Assembly (NCBI GenBank): GCA_964448045.1
Contig: CAYUVF010000035.1
Coordinates: forward strand, 1-44,728
DNA length: 44,728 nucleotides
Direction: 5' to 3'
Origin: CAYUVF01 sp964448045
GTDB taxonomy: Bacteria; Bacteroidota; Rhodothermia; Rhodothermales; Salinibacteraceae
The translations under genes and the position numbers were made by a program. Every line of letters starts with the position of its first letter. Within the stretch, counting starts at the first letter, position 1. The notes beneath the pieces are model-generated. The model worked only from the letters and a program-made list of their open reading frames with translations, had not been told where the DNA came from and searched no databases. Below, one piece after another: positions 34,424 to 42,664 of the stretch.

Positions 34424-36172
34424 ATGGAGGACGTACGGGTGGGGGCAGAGGTGGATGGGTACCGCATCCTGGAGGTGCTGGGACGCGGCGGTATGGGCGT
34501 GGTCTATAAGGCTCGCAACCTCTCGCTCAACCGGATCGAAGCCCTCAAAGTCATTGCGCCGTCGTTAGTTCAGGACGATCAGTTCCTGCGACGCTTTAAG
34601 CGCGAGGCGCAGGCGCTGGCGCGCATCCATCACCCGAACATCGTCACGGTCTACACCCAGCGCCATGCGGCCATCGGGCATTATCTGACGATGGAGTACG
34701 TCGAGGGGACGACGCTCGCGGACGTGCTTGTCGCCGGGCAGGGGATGGACTGGACCGAGGCGCTGCCAATCATCAAGCAGCTCCTTGCGGCGTTCGACTA
34801 TGCGCACGGACGCGGCATCATCCACCGCGACATCAAGCCGCGCAACATCATGCTCACGCCCGACTGGGTGGTGAAGGTGATGGATTTTGGACTGGCGCGG
34901 TTCTATCAGCAGCGCGATGTCACCCAAACGCAGGGCGTGTCGGGCACGCTCCACTATATGTCGCCCGAGCAGATCAAGGGCCACAGCGACCTCGACCAGC
35001 GGAGCGATCTCTTTTCGCTGGGAATGACCCTTTACGAAATCCTCTCCGGCCGTCTGCCCTTCGACACCAGCGGGAGCCAGTTCAGCATCCAGCGCGCCAT
35101 CGTCGAGGATGCGTTTCGCGCGCCGCACCGCTTCAAGGACGATCTGCCCGTGGCCCTCTCCGCGATTGTGATGAAGGCCGTGGAGAAGGAGCCGGAGGCG
35201 CGTTACGCCAGCGCCGGGGCCATGCGAGCCGACATCGAGGCGTTTGAAGCGAGCCAGACGCGCCCGGCCGGGCCAGATGCTCCGCTCAAGGCGCCGTCCC
35301 CTGCGCTCACTGAACGGCGGAGGGCGATGCGCTGGGCCCGATGGGTCGTCGGGGCAGCGCTGATGACCGGGGCCGCCTGGGCCGCGTGGACGCTCCCCGG
35401 AACGCTGACCGCCCCGGGGACTGACTTGCCCGCAAGCGAGCGCGTCCGCTCGTCCCTTGCGACCGGAGGCGTCCCCCCGTCCGACGACGAACCACGGGTC
35501 GACGCGCTGCCTCCTGCGTCGTCCGAATCGGCGCCGGATGACGAAAACGAATCGGCGGGGCCTGAAGACGAGACGGTTGTAGCTGATACCCCGCCCTCCG
35601 CGTCGGAGCGGCCTCCTTCGGAGGGGCAGGCGGGAACGCCGGCAGAAGAGGGGCCCGCTGATCTCGGCGCGACCGTCGAGAACCCCGCCGCCATGGCATC
35701 GACCGATCCGTCCGCAGCTGCGAATGGATCGGCATCGAATGGATCGGCATCGGATGGATCGGCGTCCGGGGCGTTGGCGGAGGCGGGGGACGGGTCCGGT
35801 GCGGTCACATCGGGCACTGCGCCCGAAGCGGAGCCCAGCCCACGCGAGCGGGTGCAGGCCGAGGCCAGGCCATTACAGGAGGCGCTGCGCCGGGCGATCG
35901 TCCAGCGCGAGTGGAGCCGGGTGCCCGCGCCCCTCGCCACCTACTATGAGGACCTGCTCCGGCCGATCTACCGCCGCTTTGAGATCGTGCGGGTCGAAAG
36001 TGCAGCCGGCGCGCTCACGGCCGAGGGCGAGACGTGGTCGCTGCCCGTCACCATGTACATCACCTATCAACAGAAGGGCCGGGAGGGGATCAAGGCCGTT
36101 CCGATTCCGGCGACCTGGGTCTGGCGCGTCGGCCCGGACGGCCCCGCCCTGCGTGACGTGCGCCGCCCCTGA
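34424..36172 (+). CDS. Transmembrane Ser/Thr protein kinase
   Basis: A 582-aa Hanks-type kinase. Kinase domain residues 13-275: glycine loop GRGGMGVVY (20-28), Lys42, HRDIKPRN (134-141), DFGLARF (154-160), SPEQIKG and the RSDLFSLGMTLYE segment, all intact. A single transmembrane helix at about 305-325 is followed by a long acidic, Ser/Gly/Ala-rich linker with a 15-bp repeat, then a compact outer domain (residues about 480-582, RPIYRRFEIVRVESA…) that might sense a ligand. ATG 34424 follows a purine-rich stretch; the longer frame from 34349 is out of character. Confidence 0.92.
   Translation: MEDVRVGAEVDGYRILEVLGRGGMGVVYKARNLSLNRIEALKVIAPSLVQDDQFLRRFKREAQALARIHHPNIVTVYTQRHAAIGHYLTMEYVEGTTLADVLVAGQGMDWTEALPIIKQLLAAFDYAHGRGIIHRDIKPRNIMLTPDWVVKVMDFGLARFYQQRDVTQTQGVSGTLHYMSPEQIKGHSDLDQRSDLFSLGMTLYEILSGRLPFDTSGSQFSIQRAIVEDAFRAPHRFKDDLPVALSAIVMKAVEKEPEARYASAGAMRADIEAFEASQTRPAGPDAPLKAPSPALTERRRAMRWARWVVGAALMTGAAWAAWTLPGTLTAPGTDLPASERVRSSLATGGVPPSDDEPRVDALPPASSESAPDDENESAGPEDETVVADTPPSASERPPSEGQAGTPAEEGPADLGATVENPAAMASTDPSAAANGSASNGSASDGSASGALAEAGDGSGAVTSGTAPEAEPSPRERVQAEARPLQEALRRAIVQREWSRVPAPLATYYEDLLRPIYRRFEIVRVESAAGALTAEGETWSLPVTMYITYQQKGREGIKAVPIPATWVWRVGPDGPALRDVRRP
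35722..35766 (+). repeat. Three tandem 15-bp units in the kinase linker
   Basis: GAATGGATCGGCATC occurs twice, followed by the variant GGATGGATCGGCGTC, encoding NGSASNGSASDGSAS in the disordered linker. Unit-number changes would lengthen the linker without shifting the frame. Confidence 0.85.
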
Positions 36173-36227
36173 AGCCGTGCGGCGCAGACGGGCCCGCGGT
36201 CGCGTATCCTTTCACCACCAATCCGCT

Positions 36228-37505
36228 ATGATCATGCAGACACGACACCGCATCGCCGCCAGCGTCCTGATGGGGCTCCTGCTGTGGGGCCCCGCCCCTG
36301 CGCACGGTCAGTCGCATCTGGAGCAGGCCATCGCCGATCTTTACGCGATCTGTCTCTTTGAAACCGTCGACAACAACCCCTTTAGCGAGGCGGCGGCGCT
36401 GGCTCGCCAGACGTTCGCCCCGGGCGTGAGCGGCTTCATCGAGAGCAGCCTCTCGGCCATCCCGCTGACCCCGCCCAGCCTGGATGCCGAGTACACCACG
36501 GGGGGCATCGTGAACGTGGTGACGGGCTTCACGCCGGTCTACACCGAGAGCAGCGCGACGGTGGGCCAGGGGCTATTTTTGGTGGGCGCCAACGCCTCGC
36601 ACTTCAGTCTCTCGAAGATCCGCGGTGAGGCGCTCGATGAGCTCAGCTTCGCGTTTCAGCAGAACGGCGGGGGCGACCGGATCGTCGTGTCGATGCCGTT
36701 CGACCTGGATGCGACCGTGTTCACCCTTCACGGCACGTACGGCGTCACGAACCGGTTCGACATCGGATTTGCGCTGCCGATCGTCAACCTCTCGATCGAT
36801 AACGTCAACACGACGTTTCGGGTGGAGGGGGAGAACACCGACTGTCGCTACAGTCCGAACGGACTGAACTGCGCGGGGGAGGGCAGCCGCGACGTCAGCC
36901 CGCCGCTGTTCAACTTCGCCGAGGGGACCGCCGAGCAAGAGACCTTCGTCGAAACGCTGGCGCTGCGGGCCAAGTACCGGTTTCCGGTGTCGGTGCGCAC
37001 GGGCCGGGTCGCAGCCGTCGTCGATGTGCGGCTTCCGCTGCGTACGGACGAGAACCTGCTCGGGAGCGGCAATTTTGGGACGCGGCTGACCTTCATCGGG
37101 GAGTACAATCGCCTGAGTACGTTTCAGCCCTACCTCAACGTCGGCGCGCAGTTCTGGAATGGGACGAACACGAATCGGCTCAATCTCGCGACGGGCTTCA
37201 ACCAGCAGCTGGCCTCGAAGCTCTTTTTTGCCTTCGATCTTTTGGGCAGCGTCGCGCTCGAATCCGATCCGTTCCTCGCGCCCATCGGCGGGCCGCTGGG
37301 ATCGGAGGTGGGCACCGGGGGGAGTCCGCTGATCGACACCTCCATCCCGTCGGCCGAGCGCGATCATACGCTCAATGCGGGGCTCGGGCTGCAGGTCGCC
37401 TTTTCGCCCAGCATCCACGCGTACGGCAGCGCCCTCTTTGGCCTGCTCGATCAGGGCCTGCAGTCCACCATCGCCCCCACGGTAGGCGTCGCCGCGTACT
37501 TTTAG
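36228..37505 (+). CDS. Outer-membrane beta-barrel-like protein
   Basis: A 425-aa exported protein: signal peptide MIMQTRHRIAASVLMGLLLW with cleavage after AHG. After it lie many amphipathic beta-strands (VFTLHGTYGVTNRFDIGFAL, LVGANASHFSLSKI, AFSPSIHAYGSALF) and a terminal aromatic Phe (VGVAAYF) typical of barrel proteins. It resembles uncharacterised 'transporter' or phenol-degradation-type barrels, but the cargo is unknown. It follows the kinase by 56 bp on the same strand. Confidence 0.75.
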   Translation: MIMQTRHRIAASVLMGLLLWGPAPAHGQSHLEQAIADLYAICLFETVDNNPFSEAAALARQTFAPGVSGFIESSLSAIPLTPPSLDAEYTTGGIVNVVTGFTPVYTESSATVGQGLFLVGANASHFSLSKIRGEALDELSFAFQQNGGGDRIVVSMPFDLDATVFTLHGTYGVTNRFDIGFALPIVNLSIDNVNTTFRVEGENTDCRYSPNGLNCAGEGSRDVSPPLFNFAEGTAEQETFVETLALRAKYRFPVSVRTGRVAAVVDVRLPLRTDENLLGSGNFGTRLTFIGEYNRLSTFQPYLNVGAQFWNGTNTNRLNLATGFNQQLASKLFFAFDLLGSVALESDPFLAPIGGPLGSEVGTGGSPLIDTSIPSAERDHTLNAGLGLQVAFSPSIHAYGSALFGLLDQGLQSTIAPTVGVAAYF

Positions 37506-37629
37506 CGTAGACTGGGGGCACCGCTCACCACCACAGCATTTTGACTACACCAATATCGGAAAAAATAGGAAGGGGAGCAGAGCAGAACATCAAGCACGGC
37601 GTCGAACGGCTGACGTATCTTCAGGGTGA

Positions 37630-37645
37630 GTCCGCCCCGGCGGAC
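37630..37645. promoter_or_regulatory. Inverted repeat upstream of the response-regulator gene
   Basis: GTCCGCC-CC-GGCGGAC is perfect over 7 bp per arm and lies about 50 bp before the ATG at 37697. It could be an operator for the regulator itself or an RNA hairpin. No known family site is matched. Confidence 0.3.
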
Positions 37646-37696
37646 GTCGCACGTCGCATGGTTTATCGTTTTTACCATTGCACTGTCGAGGACAAA

Positions 37697-38434
37697 ATGA
37701 CATATTCGGTCTACATTGTTGAAGATCATCCGATTACACGCGACGGGCTGGGCGCGCTCATTGAGGCCGAGGGTGACCTCACCGTCTGCGGCGAAGCCCC
37801 CACGGGCACGGTCGCCTTGGAACGCCTCGCCGCGGCCGATCCAGATCTAATGATTGTCGATCTGTCGCTGGACGGAGAGAACGGGCTCACCCTGATCAAG
37901 AGCGTGCTCGCGCAGCACCCCAATCTGCCTATTCTCGTCATTTCCATGTACGACGAGAAGCTGTACGCGTCCCGCACACTGCAGGCCGGCGCACGCGGCT
38001 ACCTGATGAAGAGCGAAGCCTCCCGCGAGGTTATTAGTGCGATCCGGCGTGTGCTCCGCGGGGACGTGTACCTGAGCAAGGCGCTGAGCTCGCAGATCCT
38101 AATGCGCTACGCCGGTAAGAAAGATGTCGCGTACGACTCACCGGTGGATGGGCTGAGTGAGCGCGAGATCGAGGTGTTCGAGCACATGGGGTGGGGGCTT
38201 ACGACCCGCCAGATTGCCGATAAGCTCCGGCTGAGTCCAAAGACGATCGACTCGTACCGGGCGCGCCTGAAAGAGAAGCTCTCGATTACCACAAACGCGA
38301 AGCTGCGCCGTGAGGCGGTCATGTGGGTGGAGCAGCGGGGCGATATTGAGACGTCGACGACTAAATCGGATGCGTCGGCCATGCCGCCCGCGCGCCAGCC
38401 CTCATTCCAGGGCTCGTCGCAACAGTCGACGTGA
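37697..38434 (+). CDS. NarL/FixJ-type response regulator
   Basis: A 245-aa two-domain regulator. Receiver domain residues 1-120: acidic pocket ED (9-10), phospho-acceptor Asp55 in MIVDLSLDG, conserved Thr/Ser region VISMYDEK and Lys in GYLMKSEA. The LuxR-type helix-turn-helix is GLSEREIEVFEHMGWGL then TTRQIADKLRLSPKTIDSYR. It probably activates or represses transcription when phosphorylated; its histidine kinase is not in the window. ATG 37697 is the first residue of the canonical fold; the extension from 37541 is out of character. Confidence 0.93.
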   Translation: MTYSVYIVEDHPITRDGLGALIEAEGDLTVCGEAPTGTVALERLAAADPDLMIVDLSLDGENGLTLIKSVLAQHPNLPILVISMYDEKLYASRTLQAGARGYLMKSEASREVISAIRRVLRGDVYLSKALSSQILMRYAGKKDVAYDSPVDGLSEREIEVFEHMGWGLTTRQIADKLRLSPKTIDSYRARLKEKLSITTNAKLRREAVMWVEQRGDIETSTTKSDASAMPPARQPSFQGSSQQST

Positions 38435-38498
38435 GCGCCGGGCTGATTGCCCCCTTCTATTCCCTCCATTCAGAATTAGGGCTTCGGGGGCGTGAGAA

Positions 38499-38520
38499 TC
38501 CCCGCCAGTCATTGCGGGGA
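38499..38520. repeat. CCCCGC/GCGGGG palindrome between convergent genes
   Basis: TCCCCGC (38499-38505) and GCGGGGA (38514-38520) form a hairpin between convergent gene ends. It may serve as a terminator without T run. It is of the same type as the insertion in the IS3 gene at 21344. Confidence 0.5.
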
Positions 38521-38525
38521 GGATG

Positions 38526-39785
38526 TCAACGGACGGATGGGGCGACACGACCGGAACGAAGCCGCGCCGGATCGGCGTCCAGGTCGATGAGCGTGGGGCG
38601 GAGGCCCCGGTCGTGGAGGTCGGCGCGAATCTCGTCGCGGTACACGGGATTCATCACGATTACGACGTCCGGGGGGGCGGTGGTGAGCGCCTTGGGCCCG
38701 ATGATGGGATGGCCCGTGCCGGGCAGATACGTGCCGTGCTTGCGCGGGTTGATGTCCACGACAGCGGCGATCGCGTCCTGCAGCCCCAGCGTCGATACAA
38801 AAGCCACGGTCTTCGAACTGCCGCCCCAGCACACGATCCGTTGACCCGCCCGCTGGAGCGCGCTGATGGTGCCGGCCCATCCGGCCCGGATCGCGCCGAT
38901 CCGCCGGGTGAAGGAAGCGATATCGGCGCCGGTCAGTCCATCGCGCAAGGCGCTGTCGGCGCGGGTGTTAGCCCCCACTCCGTCGGGAAGAGGGCGCGCC
39001 TCGATGAGCAAATACTGGTCGTCGTATGCGGATCGGACGCGGAGCACCTCGAAACCCCTGCGCTCGAAAAGTCCGGCCAGCGAGGCGGCTGTGAAATACG
39101 AGCAGTGCTCGTAGTAGAGGTCCCAGAACCGTGCGGCGCGAAAAATGGGGGCGGCGTTGGGCACCTGTATGAACACGACCGGCGTCGCCGGAGCGAGCGT
39201 CTGCCGGATCATGTCGAGAAACGATGCGGGGCGCGCGATGTGCTCCAGGGTCATCTTGCAGCAGACGAAGTCTGGCGCGGCACGGGCGATGTCGTCCGCG
39301 TAGGCCGGGCCAACGTAGTCGCTGACAAGCGTAAGGGTCCCGGCGGCCGGTGACGGGCGGCGCTGCGGATCGGCCACCGGATCGAAGCCGATACCCCGGT
39401 TGGCGCCCTGCTCGCAGAGTAGCGCCAGAAACTCCCCCTGCCCGCAGCCGATTTCGAGTAGGGTCTGGTCGCGGAGGTCGTACCGCTCGATCAGATCCTG
39501 GGCGAGACGCTGGTGGAAGGCGTTGAACGTGGCCGAATGGGCCTGCGTGGCTTCGTAGTCGTCGCTATAGCGGATCAGCGCGCGATCGAAGCGCTGGTTG
39601 AAGATAAACCCGCAGTCGGCGCAGTAGACCAGCTCGATCGCGCCGGTCGGCACGCGGCGGGCCGCCTCGGGCGAGCCCAGCAGCACGACGCTCTCGGCGG
39701 GCGCCTCATCGACGCTGTAGAACGGGCGGCCGGAAGGCGCCTCGCAGGCGGGACACCGAGCAGCGAATGGAGAGGATTCCTGCAT
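38526..39785 (-). CDS. Zinc-motif SAM-dependent methyltransferase (sugar C-methyltransferase type)
   Basis: A 419-aa enzyme from ATG 39785 (the frame is open to TTG 39797). The N-terminal zinc motif is CPAC (11-14) … CADC (55-58). The class I fold is at EIGCGQGEF (111-119), then EHIARPASF and YYEHCSYFT. The C-terminal domain (VVDINPRKHG, GTGHPIIGPKAL) is typical of NDP-sugar C-methyltransferases. It is the last gene of a - strand sugar-modification operon and a paralog of the gene at 42665. Confidence 0.88.
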   Translation of the reverse strand: MQESSPFAARCPACEAPSGRPFYSVDEAPAESVVLLGSPEAARRVPTGAIELVYCADCGFIFNQRFDRALIRYSDDYEATQAHSATFNAFHQRLAQDLIERYDLRDQTLLEIGCGQGEFLALLCEQGANRGIGFDPVADPQRRPSPAAGTLTLVSDYVGPAYADDIARAAPDFVCCKMTLEHIARPASFLDMIRQTLAPATPVVFIQVPNAAPIFRAARFWDLYYEHCSYFTAASLAGLFERRGFEVLRVRSAYDDQYLLIEARPLPDGVGANTRADSALRDGLTGADIASFTRRIGAIRAGWAGTISALQRAGQRIVCWGGSSKTVAFVSTLGLQDAIAAVVDINPRKHGTYLPGTGHPIIGPKALTTAPPDVVIVMNPVYRDEIRADLHDRGLRPTLIDLDADPARLRSGRVAPSVR

Positions 39786-39852
39786 AGCGAGAGGCAACGA
39801 GCCGGTCAGTGGACGGGACGGGGAGGCCGCTTCGCAAATTGGGTGGCGCCGG

Positions 39853-40518
39853 TCACTTCTGCGGGGCGCCGAGGACCAGTTTGCGGGCGTGAAAGGCTTC
39901 GGCGTGGGGGACCTGGGCTTCGATCCCGCGGAGGCGCAGCACGGCGCGGAAGGTCGACTCGGAATACCAGGGTTTGGCGCGCTGGGAGGCGAAGTGCTGC
40001 TGCAAGAGTTCTATTTTTTTGTCGCACGTCGCTTCGTCGAGGGGCACGTACACGTTCGGCTGCCCCCAGTCGCCGTCGTACTTGGGGATTTCGTATTCGA
40101 GGATCAGGTGGTCGCGGAACGTATTCCAGGTCAGGTCGCTGATGAGCCGGTGATCCTGATGGCGGTCGTCGCGCAGATGGGTGAAAATGAGGCCGGGTTG
40201 GACGTGGGTTTTCAACTCCTCGACGCTGGATTTGACCTCGGCGCCCTGGTATGGGAAATAGCCATCTCGGAACGTTTTCACCTCGACGCGCGCCTCGGCG
40301 GCGCCGTCGAGGAAGTCGTGGGCGCTGGCACGGGCCTCCTCGGCGCGCTCGGGCGTCCCGCTGAAGATCACCCAGTGGACGGCGACATGCGGAAGCGTAT
40401 CGATCAAATGAAGGACGGTGCCCCCGCAGCCGATCTCAATGTCGTCGGCGTGGGCGCCCAGGCAGAGTACCGTGAGAGGGGCGCCGGGATCGGCAACGAA
40501 GGGTAGGCCGTGCATCAT
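39853..40518 (-). CDS. PIG-L family deacetylase
   Basis: A 221-aa zinc-dependent deacetylase of the LmbE/PIG-L family, acting on N-acetyl sugars or related small molecules. It has GAHADDIEIGCGG (residues 21-33, metal His23/Asp26) and the distal HLRDDRHQDH (114-123, metal His123). Start ATG 40518 overlaps the preceding gene's stop by 4 bp, so it is translationally coupled to the nucleotidyltransferase. In this operon it probably deacetylates the same nucleotide sugar that the neighbouring enzymes methylate. Confidence 0.92.
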   Translation of the reverse strand: MMHGLPFVADPGAPLTVLCLGAHADDIEIGCGGTVLHLIDTLPHVAVHWVIFSGTPERAEEARASAHDFLDGAAEARVEVKTFRDGYFPYQGAEVKSSVEELKTHVQPGLIFTHLRDDRHQDHRLISDLTWNTFRDHLILEYEIPKYDGDWGQPNVYVPLDEATCDKKIELLQQHFASQRAKPWYSESTFRAVLRLRGIEAQVPHAEAFHARKLVLGAPQK

Positions 40519-41315
40519 GGCGCCGGGGCGAGATCAGGAGTGGGGGACCACACTTTCCAGGGCGCCCGCTCCTCCCGGTGCATATCCTCCAGATACTGCT
40601 TCTCCTTGAAGGTGTCCATGCAGGCCCAGAAGCCGTCGTGGCGGTAGGCGCCCAGCTTGCCGGCGGCGATCAGGCGCTGGAAGGGATCCAGCACGAGCTC
40701 TTCGCCGGGCTCGATGTAGTCGAAGATGGCGCGACGGAAGACAAAGTATCCGCCGTTGATCCGGATGTCGGTATCCTCGACGGGCTGGATGTCCCGGACG
40801 GTGCCGTCGTCGGCGGCGCGGACGAGGTGGAAGCTCTGCGAGGGGCGCACGCTGGCAAACGTGGCGATCCGGTCGCTCGCGCGGAACGCATCGATCATTG
40901 CCGGAAGGTCCAGATCGGTGACCCCATCGGCGTAGTTGGCGAGAAAGATCTCCTCGTCCCGGAGATAGCGCTCGACCTGCACGAAGCGCTGCCCGATGTT
41001 CGAGTAGAGCCCGGTATCCACGAAGGTGATATTCCAGTCGTGGATATCGCTATTCAGCAGGTGCAGTGAGGCCCCGCCGTTCGTCATCACGAAATCGTTC
41101 GAGATGCACTCGTCATAGTTCAGGAAATAATTCTTGATGACATCGGCCTTGTAGCCGAGGCAGAGAATAAAGTCCTTATGACCGTAGTGGGCGTAGTATT
41201 TCATCACGTGCCACAGGATCGGCCGGTATCCCACCCGCACCATCGGCTTCGGGATGTTTTCTTCGTGGCCCTGCAGGCGCGTACCAAATCCACCGCAGAA
41301 GAGAACAACTTTCAT
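40515..41315 (-). CDS. Glucose-1-phosphate cytidylyltransferase-like enzyme
   Basis: A 266-aa nucleotidyltransferase: MKVVLFCGGFGTRLQGH (signature GGFGTRL, residues 8-14), IPKPMVRVGYRPILWHVMKY, FILCLGYKADVIKNYF, and RINGGYFVFRRAI. This is the RfbF layout, which activates a sugar-1-phosphate with CTP. Start ATG 41315 fits the family; the frame upstream to 41405 is out of character. It overlaps the PIG-L gene by 4 bp. The CDP-sugar it makes is probably the substrate of the three flanking methyltransferases. Confidence 0.88.
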   Translation of the reverse strand: MKVVLFCGGFGTRLQGHEENIPKPMVRVGYRPILWHVMKYYAHYGHKDFILCLGYKADVIKNYFLNYDECISNDFVMTNGGASLHLLNSDIHDWNITFVDTGLYSNIGQRFVQVERYLRDEEIFLANYADGVTDLDLPAMIDAFRASDRIATFASVRPSQSFHLVRAADDGTVRDIQPVEDTDIRINGGYFVFRRAIFDYIEPGEELVLDPFQRLIAAGKLGAYRHDGFWACMDTFKEKQYLEDMHREERAPWKVWSPTPDLAPAP

Positions 41316-41361
41316 GGCGTAACCGAGAACATAATGGGAAAGGGTGAGCGGAGAGCGGGAA

Positions 41362-42645
41362 TCAGAAAACCGTGACTTCCGGGATGGGGACGACGAACTG
41401 CCCACCCCACTCGCGGATGTAGGCGAGCTGATCGACGATCTCGTCCTTAAAATTCCACGGGAGGATGAACACGTAATCGGGCTGGGTTTCGCGGATGCGC
41501 CCCGGGGCGTAGATCGGGATGTGGGTGCCGGGCAGGAATTTGCCCTGTTTGTACGGATTGCGGTCGACCGTATAGTCCAGAAAGTCGGTCCGGATGCCGC
41601 AGTAGTTGAGCAGGGTGTTGCCCTTGCCGGGGGCGCCGTAGCCTGCGATCGTGTGCCCAGCGCGTTTGGTGCGGATCAGGAAGTCGAGCAGCGTGCGCTT
41701 CGTCTCCTTGACCTGCTCGGCGAAGGCGGTGTAGCGGGTGAGGTCGGTGAAGCCCTCGGCGATCTCGCGGGCGCGCAGGGATTCGACGCGATCGGTGACC
41801 GGATGCGTCTCGGCCGCGTCGTGGCGGGCGTAGATGCGCAATGAGCCGCCGTGGGTGGGCAGCTCCTCCACATCGAAGAGCGTCAACCCGTGGGTGGCAA
41901 AGATCTGCTCGGCCGTGACGAAGGAGAAGTAGGAGAAGTGCTCGTGGTAGATCGTGTCGAACTGGTTCTCGTCCATCAGGCGCATCAGATGCGGAAACTC
42001 GATCGTGACGACGCCCTCCGGGGCGAGCAGCGTCTTGATCCCCGCGACGAAGTCGTTCACATCGGGGACCTGCGCCAGCACGTTGTTGCCGATGATCAGA
42101 TCCGCCGGGGAGGATGTGCGGAGCAACTCGCGGGCCAGCGCGTCGCCGAAGAAGTCGATTCGGGTTGGGATGCCTTTGTCGATGGCGACCTGCGCCACGT
42201 TCGCAGCCGGCTCGATCCCCAGCACGGGCACGCCGCGCTCGACGAAATATTGGAGCAGGTAGCCGTCGTTGCTCGCCAGCTCCACGACATGACTTTCTGC
42301 GTCGAAGCCGAAGCGCTCGATCATCTGCTCGGTGTAGCGGCGGGCGTGCTCCAGCCACGAGTCGGCATACGAGGAGAAGTAGGCATACTCGGTGAAGATG
42401 TGCTCGCGGGAGACGTACTCCTCCAGCTGCACGAGAAAACAGTCTTCGCAGACGTAGACCCGCAGCGGATAGAACGGCTCCATTTGATTGAGCTGATCGG
42501 CTGCGAGGTAGCTCTCGCAGAGCGGCGACATGCCGAGGTCGACCAGCACGTGCTCAATCGGCGTATCGCAGAAGCGGCACCGATAATCGGTGACAGCGGC
42601 AGGGAGTGGCGTCGAGAGTGTAAGCGTGTCCATGGGGGAGCGCAT
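41362..42645 (-). CDS. Zinc-motif SAM-dependent methyltransferase (TylC3-like)
   Basis: A 427-aa enzyme (start ATG 42645, or 42633 for MDTLTL). The zinc motif is CRFC (23-26) … CEDC (66-69). The SAM site is VELASNDGYLLQYF, and the YHEHFSYFSF motif with the catalytic His/Tyr pair is typical of TylC3 and related sugar C-methyltransferases. The C-terminal part (GYGAPGKGNTLLNYCG, IPEVTVF) binds the substrate's nucleotide. It differs clearly from the other two methyltransferases of the operon, so it probably methylates a different position or sugar intermediate. Upstream gene is 20 bp away. Confidence 0.88.
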   Translation of the reverse strand: MRSPMDTLTLSTPLPAAVTDYRCRFCDTPIEHVLVDLGMSPLCESYLAADQLNQMEPFYPLRVYVCEDCFLVQLEEYVSREHIFTEYAYFSSYADSWLEHARRYTEQMIERFGFDAESHVVELASNDGYLLQYFVERGVPVLGIEPAANVAQVAIDKGIPTRIDFFGDALARELLRTSSPADLIIGNNVLAQVPDVNDFVAGIKTLLAPEGVVTIEFPHLMRLMDENQFDTIYHEHFSYFSFVTAEQIFATHGLTLFDVEELPTHGGSLRIYARHDAAETHPVTDRVESLRAREIAEGFTDLTRYTAFAEQVKETKRTLLDFLIRTKRAGHTIAGYGAPGKGNTLLNYCGIRTDFLDYTVDRNPYKQGKFLPGTHIPIYAPGRIRETQPDYVFILPWNFKDEIVDQLAYIREWGGQFVVPIPEVTVF

Positions 42646-42664
42646 TAGAGATTGAGGCGAGGGA

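Noticed and set aside
35722..35766. CRISPR-like repeats
   Set aside because: Units are 15 bp, directly adjacent with no spacers, and code for NGSAS in a protein linker. No CRISPR array is seen anywhere in the window.
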